Shown one piece after another: positions 17,902-25,742 of a stretch of DNA of 34,511 bases (within the stretch, counting starts at the first letter, position 1; every line of letters begins with the position of its first letter). Both the position numbers and the translations under genes were made by a program. The stretch lies in contig JABDJZ010000367.1 of the NCBI GenBank assembly GCA_013003255.1, positions 1 through 34,511 on the forward strand. The letters run 5' to 3'. This DNA is from Rhodothermales bacterium (GTDB lineage Bacteria > Bacteroidota > Rhodothermia > Rhodothermales > UBA10348). The notes beneath the pieces are model-generated. The model saw only the letters and a program-made list of their open reading frames with translations, ran no database searches and was not told the DNA's origin.

Positions 17902-19590
17902 ATGGACTCTGATCTGCGATCCATCCAGCAGGCACGGGAGCTTCTTCGAGAGGCACGGGCCGCCCAACACCTGGCCAAGAAACTGGACCAGGAGGCCGTG
18001 GACCGGATCGTGACGGCCATGGTCCGGGCCGGCGCATCCCAGGCGGATCGGCTTGGGCGCCTCGCACATCAGGAGACCGGGTTCGGAAAGCCGGAAAGCA
18101 AAAAGGAGAAGAACCTCTTTGCTACCCAGACCCTCCATGAGCGCATGGAAGGAATGCGCACGGTCGGGATCATTCGAAAGCTTGAGGGCGACACGATCTG
18201 GGAGGTGGCCAGCCCGATGGGTGTCGTGGCCGCGCTGATTCCGTCGACCAATCCCACCTCCACGGCCATGTATAAAGCCATCATCGCGGCCAAGGCACGC
18301 TGTGCGGTGGTGATGAGTCCCCACCCTCGGGCGCGCAACTGTACGGCCGACGCCCTGTCTGTGGTCGCGGAGGCCGCGTATCGGGCCGGGGCGCCGAAAG
18401 GGCTGTTTGGATGCATGACCGAGGTAAGCCTGGCCGGTACACAGGCGTTGTTGGAGGATCCCGAAGTGGATCTGATCCTGGCCACCGGGGGGACAGCCAT
18501 GGTGAAAGCGGCCTACTCGAAAGGGAAACCCGCCTATGGCGTAGGATCCGGGAACGTACCTGTCTATGTGGATCGCAGCGCTGATGTGTCAAAGGCTGCG
18601 CGAGACCTGGTGCACGGAGCCAGCTTTGACTGGGGAACGCTGTGCTCGACCGAACGCAGTATTGTCTGTGACCTGCCTGTCCGCGAGGCCCTCCTGCAGG
18701 GGCTTAAAGCAGCCGGCGCGTACCTGGTCACAGAGAGGGAGCGCCCAATGCTGGAGGCAGCGGTCGTCGTGAATGGGGCACTGAACATTGAGCAGGTCGG
18801 CAAGTCACCCGAGGCCATCGCCGACATGGCCGGTTTCAAGGTACCCCGGGGAACGCGCGCGCTCATTGCGGAAGCCACCAAGGTCGGCGCGGCTGATCCG
18901 CTGTCCCGCGAGACCCTCTCACCCATCATGACCCTCTACACGGCGGACGGCTGGGAAGCCGGATGTGAGCGGTGCATGGAAATCCTGGCCTATGGGGGGA
19001 TGGGACACACGCTGGCCCTTCACGCCGGCAATGAGCGAATCATTGAGGCATTCGCCCTTCAGAAGCCCGCGATGCGCATCGTGGTCAATTCCGTATCCGC
19101 CCTCGGATCGGTGGGGTATACAAACCGCCTGTTCCCGGCCATGACGCTTGGCCCCGGGACCGTGGGTGGCTCAATCACCAGCGACAACATCTCTCCCCTG
19201 CACCTGCTCAACATCAAGCGGGTGGCCTTCGAAACCAACCCGGTTACCAGTCGTGGCCGCTCCTCGGAGCCGGTGTCTGGCGTGAAGCGCGGCAAAGCGA
19301 GCTCTTCGGGGGGAGCCGGCGGCAAGGCCGGAGCCCCGACCAACCTGGCAAGTCCAGCCCGCGCGACAAAGTCAGGGCCCGCCTCATCGTGGATTGACGA
19401 GATCGAATCACGCCTCCGGGACCGGGCCGGCAATCCGGTGCACTCCACCTCCGCTGCGCCGCTCTCCGGTCCCGCCGGCAGCAAGTCATCCGCCGGCAGC
19501 AAAGCATCCGCCGCCACTTCGAAGGGCGAATCGGACGCTGGCTTGAGTGACGCTGAGATAGACGCTCTTGTCCGGGAATTCAGACGCTGA
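17902..19590 (+). CDS. CoA-acylating aldehyde dehydrogenase with C-terminal encapsulation-peptide-like tail
   Basis: A 562-residue member of the acylating aldehyde dehydrogenase family (EutE/PduP/AdhE N-domain/SauS), which converts an aldehyde, CoA and NAD+ to acyl-CoA and NADH. The catalytic Cys is residue 248 in DWGTLCSTERS. The NAD-binding core includes GVVAALIPSTNPTSTAMYK and ILATGGTAMVKAAY, and the core ends near residue 460 (NIKRVAFETNP). About 100 extra residues follow: a Ser/Ala/Gly/Lys-rich linker, a predicted amphipathic helix SSWIDEIESRLRDRAG (495-510), more linker, and a terminal amphipathic helix GLSDAEIDALVREFRR (547-562). Such a linker plus short helix is the hallmark of peptides that target enzymes into bacterial microcompartments, and some aldehyde dehydrogenases carry them at the C-terminus. 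No shell protein gene is in the window. The substrate aldehyde is unknown, and an ordinary non-encapsulated enzyme remains possible. Confidence 0.88.
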   Translation: MDSDLRSIQQARELLREARAAQHLAKKLDQEAVDRIVTAMVRAGASQADRLGRLAHQETGFGKPESKKEKNLFATQTLHERMEGMRTVGIIRKLEGDTIWEVASPMGVVAALIPSTNPTSTAMYKAIIAAKARCAVVMSPHPRARNCTADALSVVAEAAYRAGAPKGLFGCMTEVSLAGTQALLEDPEVDLILATGGTAMVKAAYSKGKPAYGVGSGNVPVYVDRSADVSKAARDLVHGASFDWGTLCSTERSIVCDLPVREALLQGLKAAGAYLVTERERPMLEAAVVVNGALNIEQVGKSPEAIADMAGFKVPRGTRALIAEATKVGAADPLSRETLSPIMTLYTADGWEAGCERCMEILAYGGMGHTLALHAGNERIIEAFALQKPAMRIVVNSVSALGSVGYTNRLFPAMTLGPGTVGGSITSDNISPLHLLNIKRVAFETNPVTSRGRSSEPVSGVKRGKASSSGGAGGKAGAPTNLASPARATKSGPASSWIDEIESRLRDRAGNPVHSTSAAPLSGPAGSKSSAGSKASAATSKGESDAGLSDAEIDALVREFRR

Positions 19591-19604
19591 GGCCCCCGCC
19601 TCAA

Positions 19605-19636
19605 TTGACTGAATCGGCCCAAGACGGCTACCTTGG
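19605..19636 (+). promoter_or_regulatory. Putative promoter of the efp operon
   Basis: TTG at 19605-19607 is followed after 21 bases by TACCTTGG at 19629-19636, seven of eight positions of the Bacteroidota-type -7 element TAnnTTTG. The spacing is as expected for that sigma factor. A start site a few bases downstream would give a short leader before the ATG at 19668. It sits just after the aldehyde dehydrogenase stop, so efp may be expressed independently of that gene. Confidence 0.45.
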
Positions 19637-19667
19637 GGGTCTTTGCTCGAAACGACTCTACGACTGA

Positions 19668-20237
19668 ATGCCTTCTACAAGCGACTTCCGCAATGGGCTT
19701 ACCCTGATCTGGAATGGGGACCTGTGGTCCATCATCGAGTTCATGCACGTGAAGCCAGGCAAGGGCGGGGCATTTGTCCGCTCCAAGCTGAAGAACGTCA
19801 AGTCCGGCAAGATCGTGGACAACACGTTCCGCGCCGGCGAGAAGGTGGAAACCGCGCGCATCGAGCGGCGGACCTACCAGTACCTCTACGAGGACGATCT
19901 CGGCCTCCACTTCATGAACCTGGAGACGTACGAGCAGATCTCGCTCCCGGCAGAAAGCATCCAGGGCCGCGAGTTCATCAAGGAAGGGGGCACACTGGAG
20001 ATCCTTTTCCATGCCGAGACCGAGAAGCCCCTGACCACCGAAATTCCGAACAGCGTGGAACTGGTGGTCACCCAGACCGACCCCGGTCTCAAAGGAGACA
20101 CGGCTACGGGTGCCACCAAGCCGGCCACGCTTGAGAGCGGCGCCGTTGTCAACGTGCCTCTGTTCATCAACGAAGGCGATACGATCAAGGTTAGCACGGA
20201 CAAGGGTGACTACGTCACGCGCGTCTCCACCGGCTGA
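19668..20237 (+). CDS. efp: Translation elongation factor P
   Basis: A 189-residue EF-P that binds between the ribosomal P and E sites and relieves stalling at polyproline. The N-terminal KOW-like domain carries the functional loop HVKPGKGGAFVRSK with Lys at residue 32, the position modified by beta-lysylation in E. coli or replaced by Arg in rhamnosylated EF-Ps; the lysine type is present here. The OB domains follow (RTYQYLYEDDLGLHFMNLET, and a C-terminal part ending in KVSTDKGDYVTRVSTG). Length is normal. No Shine-Dalgarno sequence precedes the ATG. It leads accB and accC, a very common gene order in bacteria; the accB start is 19 bases after its stop. Confidence 0.97.
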   Translation: MPSTSDFRNGLTLIWNGDLWSIIEFMHVKPGKGGAFVRSKLKNVKSGKIVDNTFRAGEKVETARIERRTYQYLYEDDLGLHFMNLETYEQISLPAESIQGREFIKEGGTLEILFHAETEKPLTTEIPNSVELVVTQTDPGLKGDTATGATKPATLESGAVVNVPLFINEGDTIKVSTDKGDYVTRVSTG

Positions 20238-20256
20238 TCGCCAAACCCCACCTCAG

Positions 20257-20763
20257 ATGGATATAGAACGCATCAGGGAGCTCCTGCAGGTTGTCTCAGA
20301 CAGTGGCGTGGCCGAGGTCGAAATCCACGACGACGACTTCAAACTCGTCGTCCGGAAGTCCGCGCCCACCGTCACGATGCAGCAGGCTCCGTCTCCGTTT
20401 CCCTACGGCTATCCCATGCAGGCCGCACCAGCGATGCCTGCAGCACCGGCCATGGCGCCGGTCGCCCCGGCTGCTCCGGCGGCACCCGCCCCGGCGCCTG
20501 CACCGGCCGAGCCAGTTCCATCCGGCGAAGACATCTGCTCGCCAATTGTCGGCACCTTCTACAGGGCGCCCTCGCCGGACTCGGACAACTATGTGAATGT
20601 TGGAGACCGCGTCAAACCGGGCGACATTCTGTGCATCATCGAGGCGATGAAACTGATGAACGAGGTGGAGTGCGAAGTCAGCGGCACCATCACCGAGATT
20701 CTCGTCGAGAACGCCCAGCCGGTTGAATTCGATCAGCCGCTGTTTCGTATTGATCCCAGCTGA
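20257..20763 (+). CDS. accB: Acetyl-CoA carboxylase biotin carboxyl carrier protein
   Basis: A 168-residue carrier subunit of acetyl-CoA carboxylase, the first step of fatty acid synthesis. The start MDIERIRELL is typical of AccB; a longer in-frame extension would overlap efp and is unlikely. Residues about 1-38 form the conserved N-terminal segment, about 50-88 a Pro/Ala-rich flexible linker, and about 93-168 the biotinyl domain. Biotin is attached to Lys132 in EAMKLM (129-134). It is followed after 14 bases by accC. Biotin ligase and the carboxyltransferase genes are not in the window. Confidence 0.97.
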   Translation: MDIERIRELLQVVSDSGVAEVEIHDDDFKLVVRKSAPTVTMQQAPSPFPYGYPMQAAPAMPAAPAMAPVAPAAPAAPAPAPAPAEPVPSGEDICSPIVGTFYRAPSPDSDNYVNVGDRVKPGDILCIIEAMKLMNEVECEVSGTITEILVENAQPVEFDQPLFRIDPS

Positions 20764-20777
20764 CCAAACGGTCCTGC

Positions 20778-22130
20778 ATGCGTAGAGAGATCAAGAAGGT
20801 TCTGATCGCGAACCGGGGCGAGATCGCCCTTCGCATCATCAGGACCTGCCACGAAATGGGGATCCAAACGGTGGCCGTGTATTCCACGGCAGACCGCGAC
20901 TCCTTGCACGTCCGATTCGCGGATGAGGCTGTATGCATCGGTCCTCCGGCCAGTCGCGACAGCTACCTGCGCTTCGACCGGATCCTGGCTGCCGCCGAGG
21001 TCACCGGAGCCGATGCCATTCACCCGGGCTACGGGTTCCTGGCCGAGAACGCGGACTTCAGCGCCATTTGCGAGGATCACGAGATCAAGTTCATCGGGCC
21101 CTCCCCGGAGACCATCCGCATGATGGGGGACAAGAGCCTGGCCAAGGACACGATGCGGGCAGCGGGCGTGCCCGTGGTTCCGGGATCCGACGGCGTGGTT
21201 GCTGACCTCAAGGAAGCCAAGAAGATCGCCGACGGCATCGGCTACCCGGTCATCGTCAAAGCCAGTGCTGGCGGCGGTGGCAAGGGCATGCGCATGGTCC
21301 CGGCTGCCGAGGACTTCGAGGCCGCTTTCACCATGGCCTCCAATGAGGCCGAAGCCGCGTTCGGCAACGGCGAGGTCTACATCGAGAAGTTTGTGACGGC
21401 GCCCCGGCACGTCGAGATCCAGGTTCTCGGTGACGGCAAGGGCAAAGTCATACACTTCGGTGAGCGCGAGTGCTCCATCCAGCGCCGCCACCAGAAACTG
21501 CTCGAAGAGTCCCCCAGCCCCATCGTGGATGAGGACCTGCGAGAGCGCATGGGCGAGGCGGCCATCAAGGGCTCCGAGGCCGTGAACTATGAGGGGGCCG
21601 GTACGGTGGAATTCCTGGTCGACGCTGACCGGAATTTCTACTTCATGGAGATGAACACGCGGATCCAGGTGGAGCATCCGGTCACCGAAGAAGTGACGGA
21701 CTGCGACCTGATCCAGTACCAGATCCGGGTTGCGATGGGTGAGCCCATCATTTCTGAACCGCCTCCGCTGGATGGACACGCCATCGAGTGTCGGATCAAC
21801 GCGGAGGATCCGTTCCGGAACTTCTCCCCTTCGCCCGGGAAGATCACCACGTTCCATCCACCGGGAGGCCACGGCGTCCGCGTGGATACCCACGTATACA
21901 GTGGTTATCTCATCCCGCCCAACTACGATTCCATGATTGCCAAGCTCATCGTGCGGGGAAAGACGCGCGAATTGGCCATCAACAAGGCGCTCCGCGCGCT
22001 GGACGAGTTTGTGATCGAAGGGGTGAAGACCACGATCCCCTTCCACGCCCAACTTCTTCGTGATCCCAAGTTTCGGGCCGGCGATTTTGATACCCGGTTC
22101 CTTGAGACGTTCGAACTGAAACCTGCCTGA
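20778..22130 (+). CDS. accC: Acetyl-CoA carboxylase biotin carboxylase subunit
   Basis: A 450-residue ATP-grasp enzyme that carboxylates the biotin on AccB using bicarbonate and ATP. Seen in order: the N-terminal Rossmann-like domain (KKVLIANRGEIALRIIR), IHPGYGFLAENADF, the ATP-grasp glycine loop GGGGKGMRMV (about 165-174), HVEIQVLGDGKG, ERECSIQRRHQKLLEE, and the active-site segment FYFMEMNTRIQVEHPVTE. The C-terminal domain includes GHAIECRINAEDP. Length matches E. coli AccC closely. It lies between accB and gcvH, with only five bases to gcvH, so carboxylase and glycine-cleavage carrier are cotranscribed. Confidence 0.98.
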   Translation: MRREIKKVLIANRGEIALRIIRTCHEMGIQTVAVYSTADRDSLHVRFADEAVCIGPPASRDSYLRFDRILAAAEVTGADAIHPGYGFLAENADFSAICEDHEIKFIGPSPETIRMMGDKSLAKDTMRAAGVPVVPGSDGVVADLKEAKKIADGIGYPVIVKASAGGGGKGMRMVPAAEDFEAAFTMASNEAEAAFGNGEVYIEKFVTAPRHVEIQVLGDGKGKVIHFGERECSIQRRHQKLLEESPSPIVDEDLRERMGEAAIKGSEAVNYEGAGTVEFLVDADRNFYFMEMNTRIQVEHPVTEEVTDCDLIQYQIRVAMGEPIISEPPPLDGHAIECRINAEDPFRNFSPSPGKITTFHPPGGHGVRVDTHVYSGYLIPPNYDSMIAKLIVRGKTRELAINKALRALDEFVIEGVKTTIPFHAQLLRDPKFRAGDFDTRFLETFELKPA

Positions 22131-22135
22131 TCGAC

Positions 22136-22519
22136 ATGAACTTCCCCGCGGAACTCCGCTACACCAAGGACCACGAGTGGGTGCGCGTCTCAGAAGACGG
22201 CTCGAGCGCCACAGTGGGCATCACAGACTTTGCCCAGAATGAACTGGGAGACATTGTCTACGTGGACATCGACACGGTGGGCGATGACGTGGGCAAAGAT
22301 GATGTGTTCGGGACGGTGGAGGCGGTCAAGACGGTTTCCGAACTGTTCATGCCCGTTAGCGGCACCGTGGCCGAATTCAACGAGGCGCTGGAAGGCAGCC
22401 CCGAACTGGTCAACGATGATCCCTACGGCGAAGGCTGGATGATCCGGATCGACCTTTCGGAAGCTTCCGAACTGGATGATCTGCTCACGGCCGAGGCCTA
22501 CGCTGAAATGACCGGCTGA
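22136..22519 (+). CDS. gcvH: Glycine cleavage system H protein
   Basis: A 127-residue lipoyl carrier that shuttles the aminomethyl group between the P, T and L proteins of the glycine cleavage system. The start YTKDHEWVRV and the following GITDFAQNELGDIVYVD are signatures; the lipoylated Lys is residue 65 in VEAVKTVSEL. Length is typical. It lies in the efp-accBC-guaA operon, three bases before guaA, rather than beside gcvP, which is 8 kb downstream on the same strand; gcvT is not in the window. Confidence 0.97.
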   Translation: MNFPAELRYTKDHEWVRVSEDGSSATVGITDFAQNELGDIVYVDIDTVGDDVGKDDVFGTVEAVKTVSELFMPVSGTVAEFNEALEGSPELVNDDPYGEGWMIRIDLSEASELDDLLTAEAYAEMTG

Positions 22520-22522
22520 CCT

Positions 22523-24088
22523 ATGCACCAGCGGATCGTCATTCTGGACTTCGGGTCCCAGTACACGCAACTCATCGCGCGACGCGTCCGCGAATCGGGA
22601 GTCTACTCGGAGATATTCCCGTGTACGACCCCAACCGCCGAGATCGCCGCCCTGGATCCGGTAGGCATCATCCTGTCGGGCGGTCCTTCCTCAGTTTATG
22701 ACGAGGGTGCCCCGCCACTGGACCCGGCCATTCTGAGTCTCGAAGGCCCCTCGGGCCGGATTCCCGTGCTGGGAATCTGCTACGGCCTCCAGGCCATGGC
22801 ACACGTATCGGGAGGCAGCGTCGCCAAGGCTGACCGTCGCGAGTTTGGCCGGGCGGCGCTGGATGTGCTTGATCCAGCCGGGCTCCTGGAGGGTCTCCCT
22901 GCGGACACGACGGTCTGGATGAGCCACGGTGACCACCTGACTCGCCTTCCGGAGGGCTTCAAGGTCATCGCAAAGACAGACAACGCGCCGATCGCGGCCA
23001 TCAAGGTTGAAGGGCTGCCTCACTACGGCGTCCAGTTCCACCCGGAGGTGGTTCATACGCCCGAGGGCAAGACTGTCATTCGCAACTTCACCCACGGCAT
23101 CTGCGGGTGCTCGGGCGACTGGTCCGCGGCCTCGTTCATCGACGAGAAGACGCAGGAGATCCGGGATCTGGTGGGAGACGACCACGTCATCCTCGGTCTG
23201 TCAGGTGGCGTAGACTCGTCAGTGGCGGCGGTTTTGCTGCACCGGGCCATCGGAGGCCAGCTGACCTGCATTTTCGTGAACAACGGGCTGCTTCGGCTCG
23301 GCGAGTGGGAGCAGGTCCAGGAGACGTTCCGCGACCACTACCACATCCGGCTTGAGGCGGTGGATGCCTCGGATCTATTTCTGGACCGGCTTGCCGGTGT
23401 CACCGATCCCGAAGAGAAGCGCCACATTATCGGCAACACGTTCGTCGAGGTATTCGATGACGCCACCGACTCCGTGGTCAACCGGATTGGCATCAAGCCC
23501 CGATACCTGGCTCAGGGAACGCTCTACCCCGACGTGATCGAGAGCGTCTCGTTCAAGGGTCCCTCGGCCACCATCAAATCCCATCACAACGTCGGCGGAC
23601 TGCCCGACGAGATGGACTTCGAGATTCTCGAGCCGTTTCGGGAGCTCTTCAAGGACGAGGTTCGGTCCATCGGCCGGCTGCTTGAGGTACCCCAGTCCAT
23701 CATCGGGAGGCATCCCTTCCCGGGGCCGGGTCTTGGCATCAGGATCCTGGGTCCGATCACGCGCGAAGAGGTCAGGGTCCTCCAACTGGCCGACGCCATC
23801 TTCATTGAGGAACTGCGCAAGTGGAACCTCTATGACGAGGTGTGGCAAGCCTTTGCAGTGCTACTCCCGGTGCGTACCGTTGGGGTGATGGGCGATGAGC
23901 GGACCTACGAGAACGTGTGCGGAATCCGCGCCGTGACCAGTGTCGACGGCATGACGGCCGATTGGGCCCACCTGCCGCATGATTTCCTGGGGCACGTCTC
24001 CAACCGCATCGTCAACGAAATCCGCGGGATCAACCGCTGCGTCTACGACATCAGTTCCAAGCCACCGGCGACCATCGAGTGGGAATGA
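22523..24088 (+). CDS. guaA: GMP synthase (glutamine-hydrolysing)
   Basis: A 521-residue enzyme that aminates XMP to GMP with glutamine and ATP. The class I glutamine amidotransferase domain (about residues 1-195) has the nucleophile Cys86 in GICYGLQ and His173/Glu175 in FHPEV. The ATP-pyrophosphatase domain has the P-loop SGGVDS at 227-232, then HHNVGGLPDEM. The C-terminal dimerisation domain holds RHPFPGPGLGIRILG and ends SSKPPATIEWE. All catalytic residues I would expect are present and the length is standard. The stop overlaps the next start (ATGA), suggesting translational coupling to the following envelope protein. Confidence 0.98.
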   Translation: MHQRIVILDFGSQYTQLIARRVRESGVYSEIFPCTTPTAEIAALDPVGIILSGGPSSVYDEGAPPLDPAILSLEGPSGRIPVLGICYGLQAMAHVSGGSVAKADRREFGRAALDVLDPAGLLEGLPADTTVWMSHGDHLTRLPEGFKVIAKTDNAPIAAIKVEGLPHYGVQFHPEVVHTPEGKTVIRNFTHGICGCSGDWSAASFIDEKTQEIRDLVGDDHVILGLSGGVDSSVAAVLLHRAIGGQLTCIFVNNGLLRLGEWEQVQETFRDHYHIRLEAVDASDLFLDRLAGVTDPEEKRHIIGNTFVEVFDDATDSVVNRIGIKPRYLAQGTLYPDVIESVSFKGPSATIKSHHNVGGLPDEMDFEILEPFRELFKDEVRSIGRLLEVPQSIIGRHPFPGPGLGIRILGPITREEVRVLQLADAIFIEELRKWNLYDEVWQAFAVLLPVRTVGVMGDERTYENVCGIRAVTSVDGMTADWAHLPHDFLGHVSNRIVNEIRGINRCVYDISSKPPATIEWE

Positions 24089-25536
24089 CGGGACGCGCAC
24101 ATAGAACCCGTTGTCGCGTGGCCAAGATGGCGGCGCTGCTGATGCTTCTGGTGACGGTGGCGGCGCTCCCGGCCTCCGCCCGGCAGACCTCCGTGCCAGA
24201 CAACGCCCAGGCACAGACACTGTTTGACGAGGCACTGACCTCATTCGATGCGGGAGAGTATGCCGAGGCGGCCGCTCAGTTTTCCCGCGTCGCGGAGGGC
24301 TTCGACCTCCACTCCATGACCACGGCGGCTGCCCTCATGGAAGGCAAGGCCCTGTATCGGGCGGGCGCTTTTCAGGAAGCCGTCCAGACCCTGAGTCGGT
24401 TTGAAGAACGGTTTGCCTCCAGCCGCTTCGTAACTGACGCGCGACGGGCCCGCCGACTGGCCGCCAATGCCCTGGAGGCCACGGCCAATGCCCCGATTGA
24501 CCTCGGTATCATTCTTTCGCTCAACCCGGACGAGGCGTCGGCCAGCCAGGAGCTTTTCAACGGGCTTCGACTGGCGGTCGATGCCCACAACGGCATGCCC
24601 GGGGCGCGGCCTATTCGGATGGTGTTCCGCGATATCGGTCAGATGGGCGCAGACGGCGCGCTTCGCAGCGCGGTGGATGCCGGCTCCGCCACGGTGTTCG
24701 GTGCCTTGTTCAGCGACCAGGCCACGGTGGCCGCAGCGCTGGCCGAGGAACTCGAAGTGGTCTTTATCGCCCCCCTCGCCACCGATGAGCAGGTCACCGA
24801 CGAGCGGACGCTGGCATTCCAGGCCAACCCGTCCATCCAGATGCGCGGAAGGCTTATGGCCCGTTTCGCCGTCAACGGGCTGCGCCTGCGCGACCTCGGC
24901 GTGGTGACAGAGGGCGAAGCCAACGGCATTTCCCGCCTGATGGGCGCTGCATTCGCTCAGGAAGCCGAAAGCCTCGGCGCCAGGGTTCGCTTTGCCGAGG
25001 TGCTTCCGGGCCCCCGTGCCTGGCTGAACATTGAGAATCATCTTTCCGCTGATTCGCTGCGTGCGGTCAGCGGGCTTTACGCTCCTCTTGCGGGCGCGGC
25101 CTCGGATCAGCTGGCCGGTGGATTCCTCGGAGGCCTCCGGAATCTCCTCACGCCGGACGAGCAGCGCAGCCTGCGCGTACTGGGAAACTCGGAGTGGCAC
25201 GACCTGCCTCTGCGTGAAGATGCATCCCGGTTCATGGTGACCTACTCCAACGACTATTTCTTCGACCGGTCGACGGATCGGGCGCAGGCGTTCACGCGCC
25301 GTTTCCGAAACTTGTCAGGGGTCAGTCCGGGCCGGCTGGGCGTCGTGGGCTATGATCTGGGCACCTACCTGTCCGAGCACCTGACGTCGTCCGACCCGCA
25401 GGAGGTCCGCGCACGGCTCCTGAGTGCTGCTCCGTTCCAGGGTCTCGGTGTACGCGTCTACTTCGGCGGTGAGCAAGTCAACCGCCAGATGTTCTACCAC
25501 CGATACCGGGACGGACAACTCTCGCTGATGCGGTAG
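24085..25536 (+). CDS. Exported TPR plus periplasmic-binding-fold protein (LpoA-like architecture)
   Basis: A 483-residue exported protein. ATG 24085 overlaps the guaA stop by four bases. A signal peptide ends near ASA at 30-32 with no lipobox. Residues about 40-125 form TPR-like helices (AQTLFDEALTSFDAGEYAEA, ALYRAGAFQEAVQTLSRFEE). From about 130 the sequence follows the type I periplasmic-binding fold of LivJ-like receptors (IDLGIILSLNPDEASASQEL, GATVFGALFSDQ-like strand SATVFGALFSDQ, VFIAPLATDEQVTD, LGVVGYDLGTYLSEHL). No ABC permease genes adjoin it, so amino-acid transport is unlikely. TPR followed by a LivJ-like domain is the layout of LpoA, the outer-membrane activator of PBP1A in gammaproteobacteria, though this protein is shorter and lacks a lipid anchor. 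Function is inferred only. Confidence 0.8.
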   Translation: MTGRAHRTRCRVAKMAALLMLLVTVAALPASARQTSVPDNAQAQTLFDEALTSFDAGEYAEAAAQFSRVAEGFDLHSMTTAAALMEGKALYRAGAFQEAVQTLSRFEERFASSRFVTDARRARRLAANALEATANAPIDLGIILSLNPDEASASQELFNGLRLAVDAHNGMPGARPIRMVFRDIGQMGADGALRSAVDAGSATVFGALFSDQATVAAALAEELEVVFIAPLATDEQVTDERTLAFQANPSIQMRGRLMARFAVNGLRLRDLGVVTEGEANGISRLMGAAFAQEAESLGARVRFAEVLPGPRAWLNIENHLSADSLRAVSGLYAPLAGAASDQLAGGFLGGLRNLLTPDEQRSLRVLGNSEWHDLPLREDASRFMVTYSNDYFFDRSTDRAQAFTRRFRNLSGVSPGRLGVVGYDLGTYLSEHLTSSDPQEVRARLLSAAPFQGLGVRVYFGGEQVNRQMFYHRYRDGQLSLMR

Positions 25537-25561
25537 AGGTGGGGCGCGCGAAAGAGCGTCT

Positions 25562-25688
25562 CCTGGTCCGTCAATCTGGCGCCCTGGTCCGTCGCAGGAC
25601 GTAGGCCACGCGCCGTCGCCGCACGGAACTGAATCTCAGCCTGCCGGGTTCGACTTTGCTGCCGCACGTCTGCGGCGCCATACTAATC
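25562..25688 (+). promoter_or_regulatory. Possible promoter region of the bamD gene cluster
   Basis: The 206 bp gap before bamD holds an 11-base direct repeat (CCTGGTCCGTC at 25562-25572 and 25583-25593, period 21). Further on, TTTG at 25655-25658 and TACTAATC at 25681-25688 are separated by 22 bases, near the spacing of a Bacteroidota promoter, although the second element matches TAnnTTTG poorly. A perfect inverted repeat GCCGCA-CGTC-TGCGGC (25661-25676) fills the spacer and could be an operator or a terminator stem for the gene before. There is no T-run. Confidence 0.3.
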
Positions 25689-25742
25689 GGTCTGGGCCCT
25701 TCGTTTAGCGAGTCCACACCTGGAATCCGTGGTTTGATACCG

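Noticed and set aside
17729..18013. Short + strand frame with a hydrophobic start before the aldehyde dehydrogenase
   Set aside because: It has a hydrophobic stretch and CPIC, but it runs out of frame 112 bases into the aldehyde dehydrogenase gene and the later residues look random.
20733..22052. 439-codon open frame antisense to accC
   Set aside because: accC is unambiguous; the antisense frame only reflects third-position GC bias.
24085..25536. Branched-chain amino-acid ABC transporter binding protein
   Set aside because: The binding fold fits, but an N-terminal TPR domain and lack of permease or ATPase genes make a transport role unlikely.
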